Source of the DNA: Dipteris shenzhenensis
Lineage: Eukaryota; Polypodiophyta; Polypodiopsida; Gleicheniales
Length of the DNA: 64,000 nt
Assembly (NCBI GenBank): GCA_047967505.1
Contig: CM106541.1
Direction: 5' to 3' (one strand)
Shown here: one piece after another, positions 1 to 10,446 of the stretch
How the letters are laid out: every line of letters begins with the position of its first letter
Position numbering within the stretch: the first letter of the stretch is position 1
The notes under the pieces: model-generated
Told to the model about the DNA's origin: nothing
Seen by the model: only the letters and a program-made list of their open reading frames with translations
Databases searched by the model: none
Position numbers and translations under genes: made by a program

Positions 1-98
1 AGCTCCGCAGGACTAGGAGGGTGCCCTAAAAGGTTATATAAGTCCTTTCAAACAGATTATCGAGGATCAGGTGAGCTGGAAGTGCTTCCTGGCCACAT
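1..98 (-). pseudogene. E1 second gene (Transposase_24-like), 5' end only
   Basis: The start codon is at 98-96 on the minus strand, and the protein begins MWPGS like the second gene of E2 (20842), E3 (45180) and E4 (59891). After about 13 codons this copy has TAA and then TGA, where E2 reads an open frame, so it is a pseudogene. The rest of the gene lies outside the window. The recognisable downstream block is the NLLGHPPSPAELY region shared by all copies. Confidence 0.75.
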
Positions 99-861
99 GT
101 TGAACTGGAAAAAAGGAAAAAAATCTATTACTGATGAGCTAAGAAGAAAGGGGAAGGGAAGAGAGGCTTACTGTCAGAGTGCATCTATAGACGCGTCTGA
201 TTTGCACGTCTATAGACGCGTCTAACAGAGTATCTAACAAAGCATCTAACAGAGCGTCTAACAGAGCGTTTAACAAAGGGTCTAACAGAGCATCTAATAG
301 AGCATCTATCAACGTGTCTGTTTGTGTCTGCAAATAGCTAGACATGCATTTAGACGCGCCTGTACACACGCTTTTAGACGTGCTCTAAGACACGCCTATA
401 GACGCGCTCCGACAGATGAGATTTCTAAAAAGTAGAAAAGGACATTGCGCCCGACACACAAACGTGACACTGATACCCAGATCATGCGCTTCTTGAATAC
501 GAGAAAGTACAAATCTAAAGAGAGCAAACGTCCAAACAAGATCAACTACAAAAAGACTTACTTGGATAGAGGTATGGAAGGTTCTTCTTTCTTTTTCAAA
601 GTTGCTTCTCCTCCTTGTTCGTCCTCCTCTCCTTTAAGCTTAGAAGTAAGTGTGGGTGCCTTCCTCTTAAGTGTAAGCTTGGAAGTAAGTATGGGAGCCT
701 TCCTCTTAAGCATCGAAACTATGGATCTACTAATAAGGAAGGAAGCAAGCCACGCGAAGTATAAGTAATGTGAAGAAAAGCAAAGCGAGCGCGCTAAAAA
801 GCAGGTTTAAAAGCCACGTCTATGTTCACGTCTAATAGCACATCTATAGGCACGTCTAAAT

Positions 862-1719
862 TTTGCCGAAAAAACAGTGCTAATTATATTACTTCGAGAA
901 CAAGATACAAAAGGTCAGCTTGTAGCTGATGGACTGCGTTCACAAATCGGACACAGCCCTAAAAGGTAACAAAATAAATCACTCTCTCACGGCGGGATAA
1001 GGCGAATGTGAATGAACAGCCATCCGGGTGGTGAGTAGCGCCACCGAAGGCCCTGCGAAGTCTACTCGAAGAAGAGGCCCTGAGTGTTCCAAGCCCGGAG
1101 GAAGCGTCTCCGCTTCTCTTGACCGGCGGACCAGGAATCTCCCTGAATCTGGTCCCACTAGCCTCTGAGGGTATGAATAATCTCGCACCAAATATCAGTC
1201 ATGATCTGGGCAGTCGATAAGGAGGTGCCACCGAGGATCTGTGCGCAACGCAAGGTCCAAATGTGCCACCCTGCTATGCTGCTAATAATCTCCCAAACTG
1301 GCTGCCTCTCCTGAACTCCTGTATCCGCCTCTGCTAGGTGCTGCGGAATACCCTCGAGTGGCCCCCATGTACCCTGTGTGATAAGGAAAGTGGGGTCCTG
1401 CTGGCATGCCTCGAATAAGTGATGTAGACTAGGTGCAGTGCTGCACCAACAGAATGCGCCCCACATGATCAAGCCTAGCTCTGGTGCTGCGCGAGTGAGA
1501 ATCCCGAAAGTCCACCTCCACACTTCCTGGGCGCGAGTGCAGCTCCACAGGCAGTGTTTTGGTGTTTCCTCCACCTCATGGCAGATCTGACAGCGTTCGT
1601 CCTGGCCTATCTATCTCAACCAGCTCCCCACCAGAAGACCTTTGTGGGCGAGAAGCCACAGGAAGTAGGAGATCTTCTGTGGCCGCCAGCTCTCCCACAA
1701 GGCCTTCCAGAAGGATATA
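862..1719 (-). mobile_element. 5'-truncated LINE insertion
   Basis: An 858-bp non-LTR retrotransposon fragment lies on the minus strand, flanked by the 11-bp direct repeat CACGTCTAAAT at 851-861 and 1720-1730. The empty site is visible in E2, where the corresponding sequence runs uninterrupted through CTAAATACACAG near 20190. This supports insertion by target-primed reverse transcription after E1 and E2 separated. The 3' end has only a short A-run on the minus strand (TTTTG on plus). Confidence 0.7.
1062..1719 (-). pseudogene. LINE ORF2 C-terminal fragment (zf-RVT domain)
   Basis: On the minus strand from 1719 the frame reads FWKALWESWRPQKISYFLW, then a Cys-x2-Cys (CQICHE) and His-x4-Cys (HCLWSC) with RAQEVW. 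This is the usual pattern of the zf-RVT zinc-binding domain at the C terminus of plant LINE reverse transcriptases. An in-frame TAG interrupts the domain at about 1612 and a second lies at about 1158. The endonuclease and catalytic reverse transcriptase parts are absent, as in a 5'-truncated insertion. It has no role in the host transposon. Confidence 0.75.
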
Positions 1720-2828
1720 CACGTCTAAATACATAGTGTAGACACGCATTTAGACGTGCCTTTAGACACGACTGTAGACGTACTTTTAGATGTGCCTTTA
1801 GACATGCCACAGAGTTTAAATTAAACATTTGAAGAAGAGCCAATTTGGTGGGTTGTTTGTTTGTAGGATGTCTTCATCTTCTACAAGTAGCTCCAGTGAG
1901 GATGAATCCCTCCGTATCCACCATCGCGAAATGTGGTTGGAGCAAAAAATCAAATGTCTGTGTGATCGATGTCGACGAAACATGTATCGTGCACGCATGA
2001 TTACACTCAATCATATCTCAAAGTATGGAGAATGGGATGTGACCATAAACAGGGTAAGGGTTTGTAAGTTAAGGTTGATCGAGATACCTATGGGTGTTCA
2101 TATGTTTGAGTTATGATCCCGTTTTAATTTAATACAGGATGCAGTGCCACACCCACATATGTTACCCTATGCTCGCCGTCGTGAGGAGGCGAAGCGTCGG
2201 CGATATGAGGTGGGATCTTCAGGAGGGACCATTACGGATGCATGGAGTGATGGTGATAGTAGCCCTCCGCCATTACCTCATGAAGCCGTGGAGGAGGAGG
2301 TGTTTGATGATATGGTGTGGGATTTATATGTCCATCAAGGGAGGGATGATAGCATGGAGCAGGATGATCTTTTTACTGCAGCATCGACTCCACTATTTGA
2401 GGGGTGCACATTCTCTATTCTACGTGCCTCCCTTGAGTTACTAAGCTTGCAAACCATCTATGGATGGAGCAATGCAAGTTTGAATGCATTACTCAAGTAA
2501 GCTTTAAAGTCTATTTTGCAAACATGGTGAATTATGCTAGTGGGTCAATCACTCGAATGCTTTTCCTCATTTATGGTCTTCACGTGCAGGCTATTGTGTA
2601 AAATGCTTCCAAGGGAGAATAAACTACCGACCTCAAGAGATATGGCAAGGCAACATGTGACCTCTCTTGGAGGATTAGATTACAAGCGCATCCATGCATG
2701 TGTCAACGATTGCATTTTGTTTCGTGGACTACATAAGGATGCAAGAGAGTGGCATATCTTCAAGAATGTGGTATCTACCATTTGGGAGCATTTGAATGGG
2801 ACACGAGATTCGGCACGCGTAAGGGAGG

Positions 2829-2997
2829 TGAGAGTGCTCTCAACGGAAGCAAGAACGGAAGAAGGAGAGAGAGAGACAAAGAGCCACACAAGTTTGGTGG
2901 GTGCAAAACCACCCTAATCTTCTTTTTCATTCATTTATATATGTGTTTGAGTATTGTACATAACTGGGGTTAAGGCACAGTGACCTTTAACCCCACA
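2829..2997 (-). repeat. Copia-1 3' LTR
   Basis: A 169-bp direct repeat of 10278-10446, starting TGAGAGTGCTCTC and ending ACCCCACA on the plus strand. It follows the RNase H stop (3051 on minus) after about 50 bases that include the polypurine tract. It differs from the 5' LTR at six sites, mostly transitions. Confidence 0.95.
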
Positions 2998-3008
2998 ACC
3001 TCCCACTT
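2998..3008 (-). other. Copia-1 polypurine tract
   Basis: On the minus strand AAGTGGGAGGT directly abuts the 3' LTR. This is the position and composition expected for the primer of plus-strand DNA synthesis. Confidence 0.7.
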
Positions 3009-3050
3009 AAAGGACAATGTGCCTTTAAGGGAGAACAACTAGTGAGCATA

Positions 3051-5055
3051 CTATCCAATGCCCATCAATACATGACAATACTCAAACCTCTGACTAGGTA
3101 GACTCTTCGTCAGCATATCTGCACGGTTATCATCTGTATGAACCTTGACAAGCTCTATGCGCTTATCCTCAAGTACCTCCCTAATGAAATGGTACCTGAC
3201 CTCAATGTGTTTGTTCTTTGCATGAAAGACCGGATTCCGTGCTAGCTGAATAGCACTCATGGAATCACTATGCAATGTCGGTACACCTGTATGAATCCCC
3301 AAATCTCCCACTAGCCGATCAAGCCATATAGCCTCCTTGCAACCCTCTATGGCTGCAACATACTCAGCCTCTGTGGTAGACAAAGCAACACACTTCTGTG
3401 CACGAGACATCCACAACACTGCACCACCTGCAAAGGTGAACACATAACCAGAAGTGGATCTCCTACTATCCACATGCCCTCCTGCATAGTCTGAATCTGT
3501 GTACCCAAGTACACGCATGTCTCCTCTACCAAAGCAAATGCACATCTCCTTAGTACCCTTCATGTACCTCATGATGCACTTAACTGCCTCCCAATGCCTC
3601 TTTCCTGGATTAGCCATATATCGGCTAACAACTCCCATTGCAAATGCAATGTCTGGTCTAGTAGCTATCATAGCATACATAAGACTCCCAACTGCTGATG
3701 CATAAGGAACCTTGGCCATCATGGCCCTCTCCTCATCTGATTTGGGACTATTTGTATGACTCAGTTTCACATATGGAGGCAATGGAGTACTCACTGCCTT
3801 CCCCTCCTCCATATTGAAACACTGCAATACTTTTGTAACATACTCTTTTTGTGAAAGCCAAAGGAGTTTCCTACTTCAATGACGCGTGATGCGCATACCA
3901 AAATATGACCTGCAAGTCCCAAATCCTTCATATCAAAGGCCTCATGCAACTTGGCCTTTAAAGCATCTAGCTCATAAGTATTCTTGCTAGCCAATAGCAT
4001 ATCATCCACATATAGTGCCACGATTATCAGGCTATTATCCTTAGCCCTTTTAGTGTAGAGGCAGTGATCAATTTCACTCCTTCTAAAACCCTGGGACCGA
4101 ATGAAAGCATCAAACTTCTGATACCATTCTCTAGGTGCTTGCTTAAGACCATAGAGACTCTTCTTCAGCTTGCAAACTAAATGCTCTTTGCCCTTTTCTT
4201 CAAAGCCTTCCGGCTGAACCATGTAAATTTCCTCATGCAAATCCCCATGCAAGAAAGTTGTCTTGACATCCATCTGCATAAGCTCCATATCCTCTATTGC
4301 CACTAGTCCAAGCATGCATCTAAGTGTGGTCATTTTCACAACCGGAGAGAATATCTCATCAAAGTCCACACCCTTCTCTTGCTTGAACCCTTTAGCAACC
4401 AAACGGGCCTTGTACCTAGGCACATCATCACCTGTGACCTTCATTTTGTAGACCCATTTACATGGCAATGCTTTCTTTCCATGTGGCAAAGAAACCAAGT
4501 CCCAAGTCTTATTCTTCATAAGTGAACTCATCTCGCATACTCCCACTTGCGTTGATCCTCACGCATCATAGCCTCTTTGTAGCAAGAAGGCTCCCCGCAA
4601 TCAGTAAGCATCACATAGTCTACCCCTGGAACAAACCTATCAGGCAGTCTAGACACTCTAGATGATCTTCTCAAGGGCATTTCAGCTTGCTGTCCCACTT
4701 GCATATCAGCCACATTTGGCTCATCATTTCCAACAATAGATGATCCATCATCTACCCTTGATTGTATACCTGTGGGAGTACTTGGTTGTACCATTTCTTG
4801 CACATTTGGTGCATGGACAGCTTGCTGTCTATCAACATATGCAGGTGGATTCACATCCTGGAAAGTGATTCTCCTCATTTCCACATCCCTCATGGGTGCC
4901 TTATGCATCTTCTTCTCATTGAAGACCACATCATGGCTACGTATGATCTTCTTTGCTTCTGGATCCCAGAGACGATAGCCCATCTCTCCACTTTCACCAT
5001 AACCCAGAAAGATGCATTTCCTAGACTTAGGATCTAGCTTCTTTCCTCGGGGGGG
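3051..5055 (-). pseudogene. Copia-1 RT/RNase H, duplicated segment 1 plus RNase H
   Basis: On minus from about 5055 the sequence gives KLDPKSRKCIFLGYG (end of the integrase region) and a linker. Reverse transcriptase motifs follow: WDLVSLP, CKWVYKMK, QMDVKTTFLHGDL, LYGLKQAPREW and YVDDMLLAS. RNase H follows with TEAEYVAAIEGCKEAIWL and CHVLMGIG before the stop at 3051. A 10-bp deletion relative to the second duplicate (near 4530) and a shift near 3880 break the frame. It alone carries RNase H, so it is the original 3' end of the element. Confidence 0.85.
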
Positions 5056-5117
5056 TCACTCATAATATGTAACCCTATCACGTGAGTTCAACAGAAGGAT
5101 AATTTCTATTTCTAAAA
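3630..5117. repeat. Copia-1 internal tandem duplication, unit 1
   Basis: 1488 bp, nearly identical to 5118-6613 (unit 2). Unit 1 starts in RNase H coding sequence at AACTCCCATTGC and ends inside the MITE at TTTCTAAAA. Its main difference is a 10-bp deletion near 4530. Because both copies end inside the MITE, the MITE was already present when the duplication arose. Confidence 0.9.
5049..5117. repeat. Truncated MITE copy at duplication junction
   Basis: The first 70 or so bases of the MITE (GGGGTCACTCATAATATG onward) are followed directly by RNase H coding sequence at 5118. It matches the left part of the full copy at 6546-6782 and marks the duplication breakpoint. Confidence 0.85.
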
Positions 5118-6545
5118 CTCCCATTGCAAATGCAATGTCTGGTCTAGTAGCTATCATAGCATACATAAGACTCCCAACTACTGATGCATAAGGAACCTTG
5201 GCTATCATGGCTCTTTCCTCATCTGATTTGGGACTATCTGTATGACTCAGTTTCACATATGGAGGCAATGGAGTACTCACTGCCTTCCCCTCCTCCATAT
5301 TGAAACACTGCAATACTTTTGTAACATACTCTTTTTGTGAAAGCCAAAGGAGTTTCCTACTTCAATGACGCGTGATGCGCATACCAAAATATGACCTGCA
5401 AGTCCCAAATCCTTCATATCAAAGGCCTCATGCAACTTGGCCTTTAAAGCATCTAGCTCATAAGTATTCTTGCTAGCCAATAGCATATCATCCACATATA
5501 GTGCCAAGATTATCAGGCTATTATCCTTAGCCCTTTTAGTGTAGAGGCAGTGATCAATTTCACTCCTTCTAAAACCCTAGGACCGAATGAAAGCATCAAA
5601 CTTCTGATACCATTCTCTAGGCGCTTTCTTAAGACCATAGAGACTCTTCTTTAGCTTGCAAACTAAATGCTCTTTGCCCTTTTCTTCAAAGCCTTCCGGT
5701 TGCACCATGTAAATTTCCTCATGCAAATCCCCATGCAAGAAAGCTGTCTTGACATCCATCTGCATAAGCTCCATATCCTCAGATGCCACTAGTCTAAGCA
5801 TGCATCTAAGTGTGGTCATCTTCACAACCGGAGAGAATATCTCATCAAAGTCCACACCCTTCTCTTGCTTGAACCCTTTAGCAACCAAACGGGCCTTGTA
5901 CCTAGGCACATCATCACCTGTGACCTTCATTTTGTAGACCCATTTACATGGCAATGCTTTCTTTCCATGTGGCAAAGAAACCAAGTCCCAAGTCTTATTC
6001 TTCATAAGTGAACTTATCTCTGATTGCATAGCATACTCCCACTTGCGTTTCTCCTCACGCATCATAGCCTCTCTGTAGCAAGAAGGCTCCCTGCAATCAA
6101 TAAGCATCACATAGTCTACCCCTGGAACAAACCTATCAGGCGATCTAGACACTCTAGATGATCTTCTCAAGGGCATTTCAGCTTGCTGTCCCACTTGCAT
6201 ATCAGCCACATTTGGCTCATCATTTCCACCAATAGATGATCCATCATCTACCCTTGATTGTATACCTGTGGGAGTACTTGGTTGTACCATTTCTTGCACA
6301 TTTGGCGCATGGACAGCTTGCTGTCTATCAACATATGCAGGTGGATTCACATCCTGGAAAGTGATTCTCCTCATTTCCACATCCCTCATGGGTGCCTTAT
6401 GCATCTTCTTCTCATTGAAGACCACATCATCGCTGCGTATGATCTTCTTTGCTTCTGGATTCTAGAGACGATAGCCCATCTCTCCACTTTCACCATAACC
6501 CAGAAAGATGCATTTCCTAGACTTAGGATCTAGCTTCTTTCCTCG
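5118..6545 (-). pseudogene. Copia-1 reverse transcriptase, duplicated segment 2
   Basis: This repeats the linker and reverse transcriptase of unit 1. The motifs DWC-like CKWVYKMK, GVDFDEIFSPVVKM, QMDVKTAFLHGDLHEEIYM and LYGLKKAPREW are in one open frame (6425-5577), which ends at a TAG in FRRSEID-type sequence. YVDDMLLAS follows in the 5507-5277 frame. RNase H is cut off after the start of TRPDIAFAMGV by the duplication junction at 5118. The frame is better preserved than in unit 1, but it is separated from the integrase by the MITE. Confidence 0.85.
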
Positions 6546-6613
6546 GGGGGGTCACTCATAATATGTAACCCTATCACGTGAGTTCAACAGAAGGATAATT
6601 TCTATTTCTAAAA
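5118..6613. repeat. Copia-1 internal tandem duplication, unit 2
   Basis: 1496 bp, the second unit of the duplication. It keeps the 10 bp missing from unit 1, so the reverse transcriptase frame is open over 5577-6425. Confidence 0.9.
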
Positions 6614-6782
6614 TTCACAGAAATAAATATACATAAGGGACTATTTAAAATAGTTTTGGAAAAAATTTACAGATTTGTATAGAAAAGGGGTACATTTTAG
6701 TAATGAAAAATTTATAGATAAGGGATTTTAGAAATAGGGCTTGAACGCACGTGATATAGAGGGTTTACACATAGCGACCCCC
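6546..6782. mobile_element. MITE inserted in Copia-1 pol
   Basis: A non-coding block of about 235 bp interrupts the pol frame between ELRKKLRG (minus, ending near 6783) and KKLDPKSRK. Its ends are inverted: GGGGTCACTCATAATATG at left and the complement of GGTCGCTATGTGTAAACCC at right. The interior holds inverted TTTCTAAAA and ACTATTTAAAATAGT. A free copy in the opposite orientation is at 32295-32529. The flanking duplication is unclear because both junctions lie in G/C runs. Confidence 0.75.
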
Positions 6783-7636
6783 CTGAGCTTCTTTCGAAGC
6801 TCTTTTGGCACATGTGCATATGCCTCACACCCAAATATACGAAAATGAGAGTAAGAGGGCTTCTTGCCACTCCATGCCTCTTCAGGAATACCACCATCCA
6901 AACTCTTACTAGGTGATCTATTGATCACATGCACTGCAGTCTTCATTGCCTCAGACCAAAAACCACCAGAAAGACTTGCATTTGAAAGCATGCATTGCAA
7001 CCTTTCTTAAATGGTACGGTTCATCTTTTCTGCGACTGGATTTTGCTCTGGAGTACAAGGGGATGTGAGTTCCCTCTTAATCCCACGTGTATCACAGAAA
7101 TGCTAAAAGTCATGAGAGAGATACTCTCCACCATTGTCAGTCCGTAGGCATTTAAGCATTCTACCTGACTGATTCTCAACCAAGGCCAGCCATTTCTGAA
7201 ATACCTAGAACACATCACTCTTCCGAGCTATAGCATAAGCCCACACTTTCCTAGTTGCATCATCAATGAATGTCACATAGTATTCAGCCCCGCCTAATGA
7301 CTGTGTAGGCATGGGACCACATACGTCTAAATGCACCAAATCAAGCTTTTCAAACTCTTTCTTTCCCCTTCTTTTATGGGCTGATTTAGTCTGCTTCCCA
7401 TAGAGACAGTGCTCACAAAATTCAAAATCAGAGAAACTCAAATGCGGTACATAACCCAAACAGCATAAGAGTTTCATTCCATTCTGGCTCATGTGCCCCA
7501 ACCTGCAATGCCACAAAGAAGTGCTTGGCTGCTCGGTTATTGCAACAACATGATCAAATACCCCTGATACATGTAAGGGATACAAAGTCCCACACTTGGC
7601 ACCCCTGGCCAAAAGCATAGAGCCCTTCTGAATTTT
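6783..7636 (-). pseudogene. Copia-1 integrase region
   Basis: On minus this covers the gag-pre-integrase HCRLGHMS with CEHCLYGK (zinc motif), then the integrase core with the catalytic triad visible as [15 protein letters not shown] and NPVAEKMNR. INRSPSKSLDG and FRIFGCEAYAHVPKELR follow before the MITE. Stops at about 7105, 7008 and 7634 and a frame change near 7205 break it. The TGA at 7634 replaces the Trp expected before KIQKGSM. Confidence 0.85.
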
Positions 7637-8849
7637 TCAACTCTGAAAGCTAAAAGTTGTGTGAAAACCAGCATCATCTAGCTGACCCACTGAAATAAGA
7701 CTCTTGGTCAGCTTAGGCACATGTCTCACATGTTTCAAAACAAATGCAGACCCATTTGCAAAAGAAAACTTTATGTCACCTGCTCCCACTATGTCACATG
7801 CATAGTCATTTCCAAGATGCACACAACCTGTCTTTCCACTGCCATAAGTGGAGAACCATTCCCTATGGGGAGTAACATGGAATGAAGCACCAGAATCCAA
7901 AATCCAATCCTGGGAATATGCATCATCTGAAGTGGTAAGCAACTCTACAGATAAACTAGACATGAAGAGAACGTCATTGTCACTATCATGTGTGACTGCA
8001 TTGATCTCCTCGATCTTCACTTTTCCTTTGTCCTCCCTTGGACTCTCTTCCTTTTGATTTGCACCCCAATTTGCATTCTTTTTCTTATCCTTTTGCTCTC
8101 TTTTCAGCTTGTAGCAATCCTTTTTCATATGGCCCTTCTTGCCACAGTGGTAACACTCAATGTTCCGTGCCCTGGATTTGCTACGTGACTTCCCTCTTTC
8201 TTGGGACTTCCCCCTGAACTGTGATCTACCCCTTTGCACATTTAAGGCTGCATCCTGCTTGTTGCCATCCATAGACTTCCGTCTAATCTCCTCGACCAAC
8301 AAGCTACCCACAACATCATCAAATTTCAGTACTCCACCAGGTGCAGAGTTACTGATAGCTGTACGGAAGGTATCCCATGAGGATGGCAATGAACATAAGA
8401 GAAATATTGCCTTAGTCTGCGCATCAAAATTCATCTTCTAACTGGCTGAAAATAATATTGAATTCATTCAAGTGAGAAGCAATGGAGACCCCTTCCTTCA
8501 TTTGCAGCTCAAACAACCTCTTCATGAGGTAAACTTTATTAGAGGCAGTTTCCTTCTCATAAGTGGCACACAGTTTCTTCCACAAATCTTCTGTAGTCTG
8601 CTCATTTACTACTGTGAAATAAACTGACTCTGCAAGATGAAGTCTAATAGTAGACTTTGCTAATGCATCCAACTCATTCCAATCATCCTCAGACATATTT
8701 GCAGGCTTAGCTTCAATCCCTGCCAAGGGTTTAATCTGCTTCTTTTGAATAAGCACATCCCTTATCTGTTCTTTCCACAAAGAAAATTTTGTCCCATCAA
8801 ACTTTTTAATGCTAAAAAACTCCTTTTCAGGCATGGAAGAGGATGCCAT
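7637..8849 (-). pseudogene. Copia-1 gag and protease
   Basis: The start is at 8849 on minus (MASSSMPEKEFF). The gag core has LWKEQIRDVLIQK and a run ending FNIIFSQLED, where one lost base shifts the frame. The second frame continues MNFDAQTKAIFLLCSLP. An Arg/Ser-rich stretch precedes the nucleocapsid knuckle CYHCGKKGHMKKDC (C-x2-C-x4-H-x4-C), followed by the aspartic protease active site WILDSGASFHV. The gag would package element RNA and the protease would process the polyprotein. Apart from the shift near 8430 and the stop at 7637 it is well preserved. Confidence 0.88.
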
Positions 8850-10263
8850 GATGCAAATAAAGCAAAATCCCAAATGCTAGTGCCTGCAAGAGAGAATCAC
8901 ACCAAATACCAAGTGCACCCAAATGTTTATGCCACAATAGAGTGAAATATCACCAAGACTCAAAGCTCAAAGCATCTGACTCATGTGCATATACTATGCA
9001 TCCATATGAGCAAATCTGGCCCAAAAGAAAATGCCAATAAGTGCCAAATGACTCAAGCATAAACACCGTCCACTGGCATATGCATCAATAATATCTCATC
9101 CAGGAGAGCATAGCACTATCAGTGCATCACCTGCAATGTGTCAAAGCTGTCCCTCAGCTTAAAATAGCATCCATGTGCAAAGCGTCCATAAAAAATAGCA
9201 CCCCACAAGGCAATTTGGGCCTATCAGCGCATCCAACAAGGACCGCAATGCATCCAAATGACCTATAAATCATCCATTGCAACCCAATGCATACCACGAA
9301 TGAGCGCACACTGTTCAAACTGCAACCAGAGTGATCTGCATAAGGTATGCTCAAGAAATCATAGTCCCACGGTAATGAGTGCTATTGAAAATAGAACGTG
9401 AGATGCTTCAAAACATGGGCGCCATTGCATAATCGGACTCAGCAAAAAAATTTGCAAATATCTCTCTTCTGTCAGAACTCCAAAATCCCAACCGATGAGT
9501 GAGAAATGGGAGTCAACACTTATCCACTGCCATGTGGCATAAATCTAAGGTTTCAAAACCTTAGTATGAAAAATGCATAACAGAGAGACGAAATCGAATA
9601 CACAGAGATTTATAACTCTGAAAATCCTCCACCGAATCACGCAAGAACTGATAGGTAGGGGTCTTTGGGCATCCAGAACGCAATGGGACAGACGGTTTTG
9701 GAAACCGTGGCCTCAATCACTAGGTCCAACACACGGACTGAAAAACGTTTTTTGAAACAGAGCTGTTTGTGAACTTCACCGGAGTGCGAATGATGAGCAA
9801 CATAGAAGTTTTAGGACCTCTTGAGTCCACCGGAACTGACAGATCTGCAAATGGTTGCTCCAAACTTGAGTTCCAACACCCGGGCAAAAAACGCAGGAAC
9901 TGACATAGTGAGTCAGAAATCCACTGAAATGATCCCAGATTCAAGAATGAAGGTGTTCCCAAGCTCCTGAAGTAATGTGGACACCAAAAGCAAGCAATAG
10001 TTGCCTCTACAAGTCAATATGGAGTCTCTGTCATCGAACGAAACAGGGAAAAGCTCAAAAAACGACTTTTTCTTTGAAAGCTCTTAACAGGCTCTCAAAA
10101 CCACTTCGCAAAGCCAAAGTGACTTTTCCAAAGGTTCCTCCAAGGTCTCTGCACACTCGGATGCAAGTAAAGTCACCCACAAAGCTTCCCACAAAGCTTC
10201 TCCTTCCTCCCACAGAGCTACTGAGCTTTAAAGCATTCACGCACGCTCAGCTAGATCACCTGG
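8850..10263 (-). other. Copia-1 long untranslated leader
   Basis: About 1.4 kb lies between the primer binding site and the gag start. No frame on the minus strand resembles gag or any other family I recognise, and short stops are scattered throughout. Copia leaders are usually far shorter. It may hold packaging or internal initiation signals, or an acquired segment; I cannot tell which. Confidence 0.5.
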
Positions 10264-10275
10264 GCTCTGATACCA
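10264..10275 (-). other. Copia-1 primer binding site (tRNA-iMet)
   Basis: TGGTATCAGAGC on minus, two bases inside the 5' LTR, matches the 3' end complement of plant initiator tRNA-Met and continues CCAGG. It fixes the element's orientation as minus. Confidence 0.92.
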
Positions 10276-10277
10276 GT

Positions 10278-10446
10278 TGAGAGTGCTCTCAACGGAAGCA
10301 AGAATAGAAGAAGGAGAGAGAGATACAGAGAGCCACACAAGTTTGGTAGGTGCAGAACCACCCTAATCTTCTTTTTCATTCATTTATATATGTGTTTGAG
10401 TATTGTACATAACTGGGGTTAAGGCACAGTGACCTTTAACCCCACA
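10278..10446 (-). repeat. Copia-1 5' LTR
   Basis: A 169-bp LTR whose partner is 2829-2997. It is short for copia. Promoter elements inside it are not obvious; the TTTATATATG in its middle is a candidate TATA on neither strand with certainty. Confidence 0.93.

Larger units (their letters stand above)
99..1867. promoter_or_regulatory. E1 central divergent promoter region with AGACGCGTCTA repeats
   Basis: This region lies between the divergent start codons of the second gene (98, minus) and the transposase (1868, plus). Short repeats built on (A/T)AGACGCGTCTA and one-base variants cluster at about 170-420, 820-861 and 1731-1800. The same motif fills the element ends. Bases 450-770 match sequence in the other copies and look like an untranslated leader of the transposase, with a possible splice donor after the conserved CTTGGATAGAGGTATGGAAG segment. 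A LINE interrupts the region at 862-1719. A promoter role is inferred from position and from En/Spm, whose TNPA binds subterminal repeats. Confidence 0.6.
2829..10446 (-). mobile_element. Copia-1: Ty1/copia LTR retrotransposon nested in E1
   Basis: A 7618-bp element on the minus strand has 169-bp LTRs at both ends, each beginning TG and ending CA. It is flanked by the 5-bp duplication GGAGG (2824-2828 and 10447-10451). The uninterrupted site AAGGGAGGATCT is present in E3 near 46444. The LTRs differ at six positions by my count (about 3.6%). Gene order from 5' on minus is long leader, gag, protease, integrase, reverse transcriptase, RNase H, which is the copia order. It contains a MITE and a 1.5-kb tandem duplication, and each pol section has lesions, so it is non-autonomous. 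Confidence 0.95.

Noticed and set aside
445-768. 107-codon plus frame as a gene
   Set aside because: Matches the non-coding leader conserved upstream of the transposase in the other copies, where the frame is not kept.
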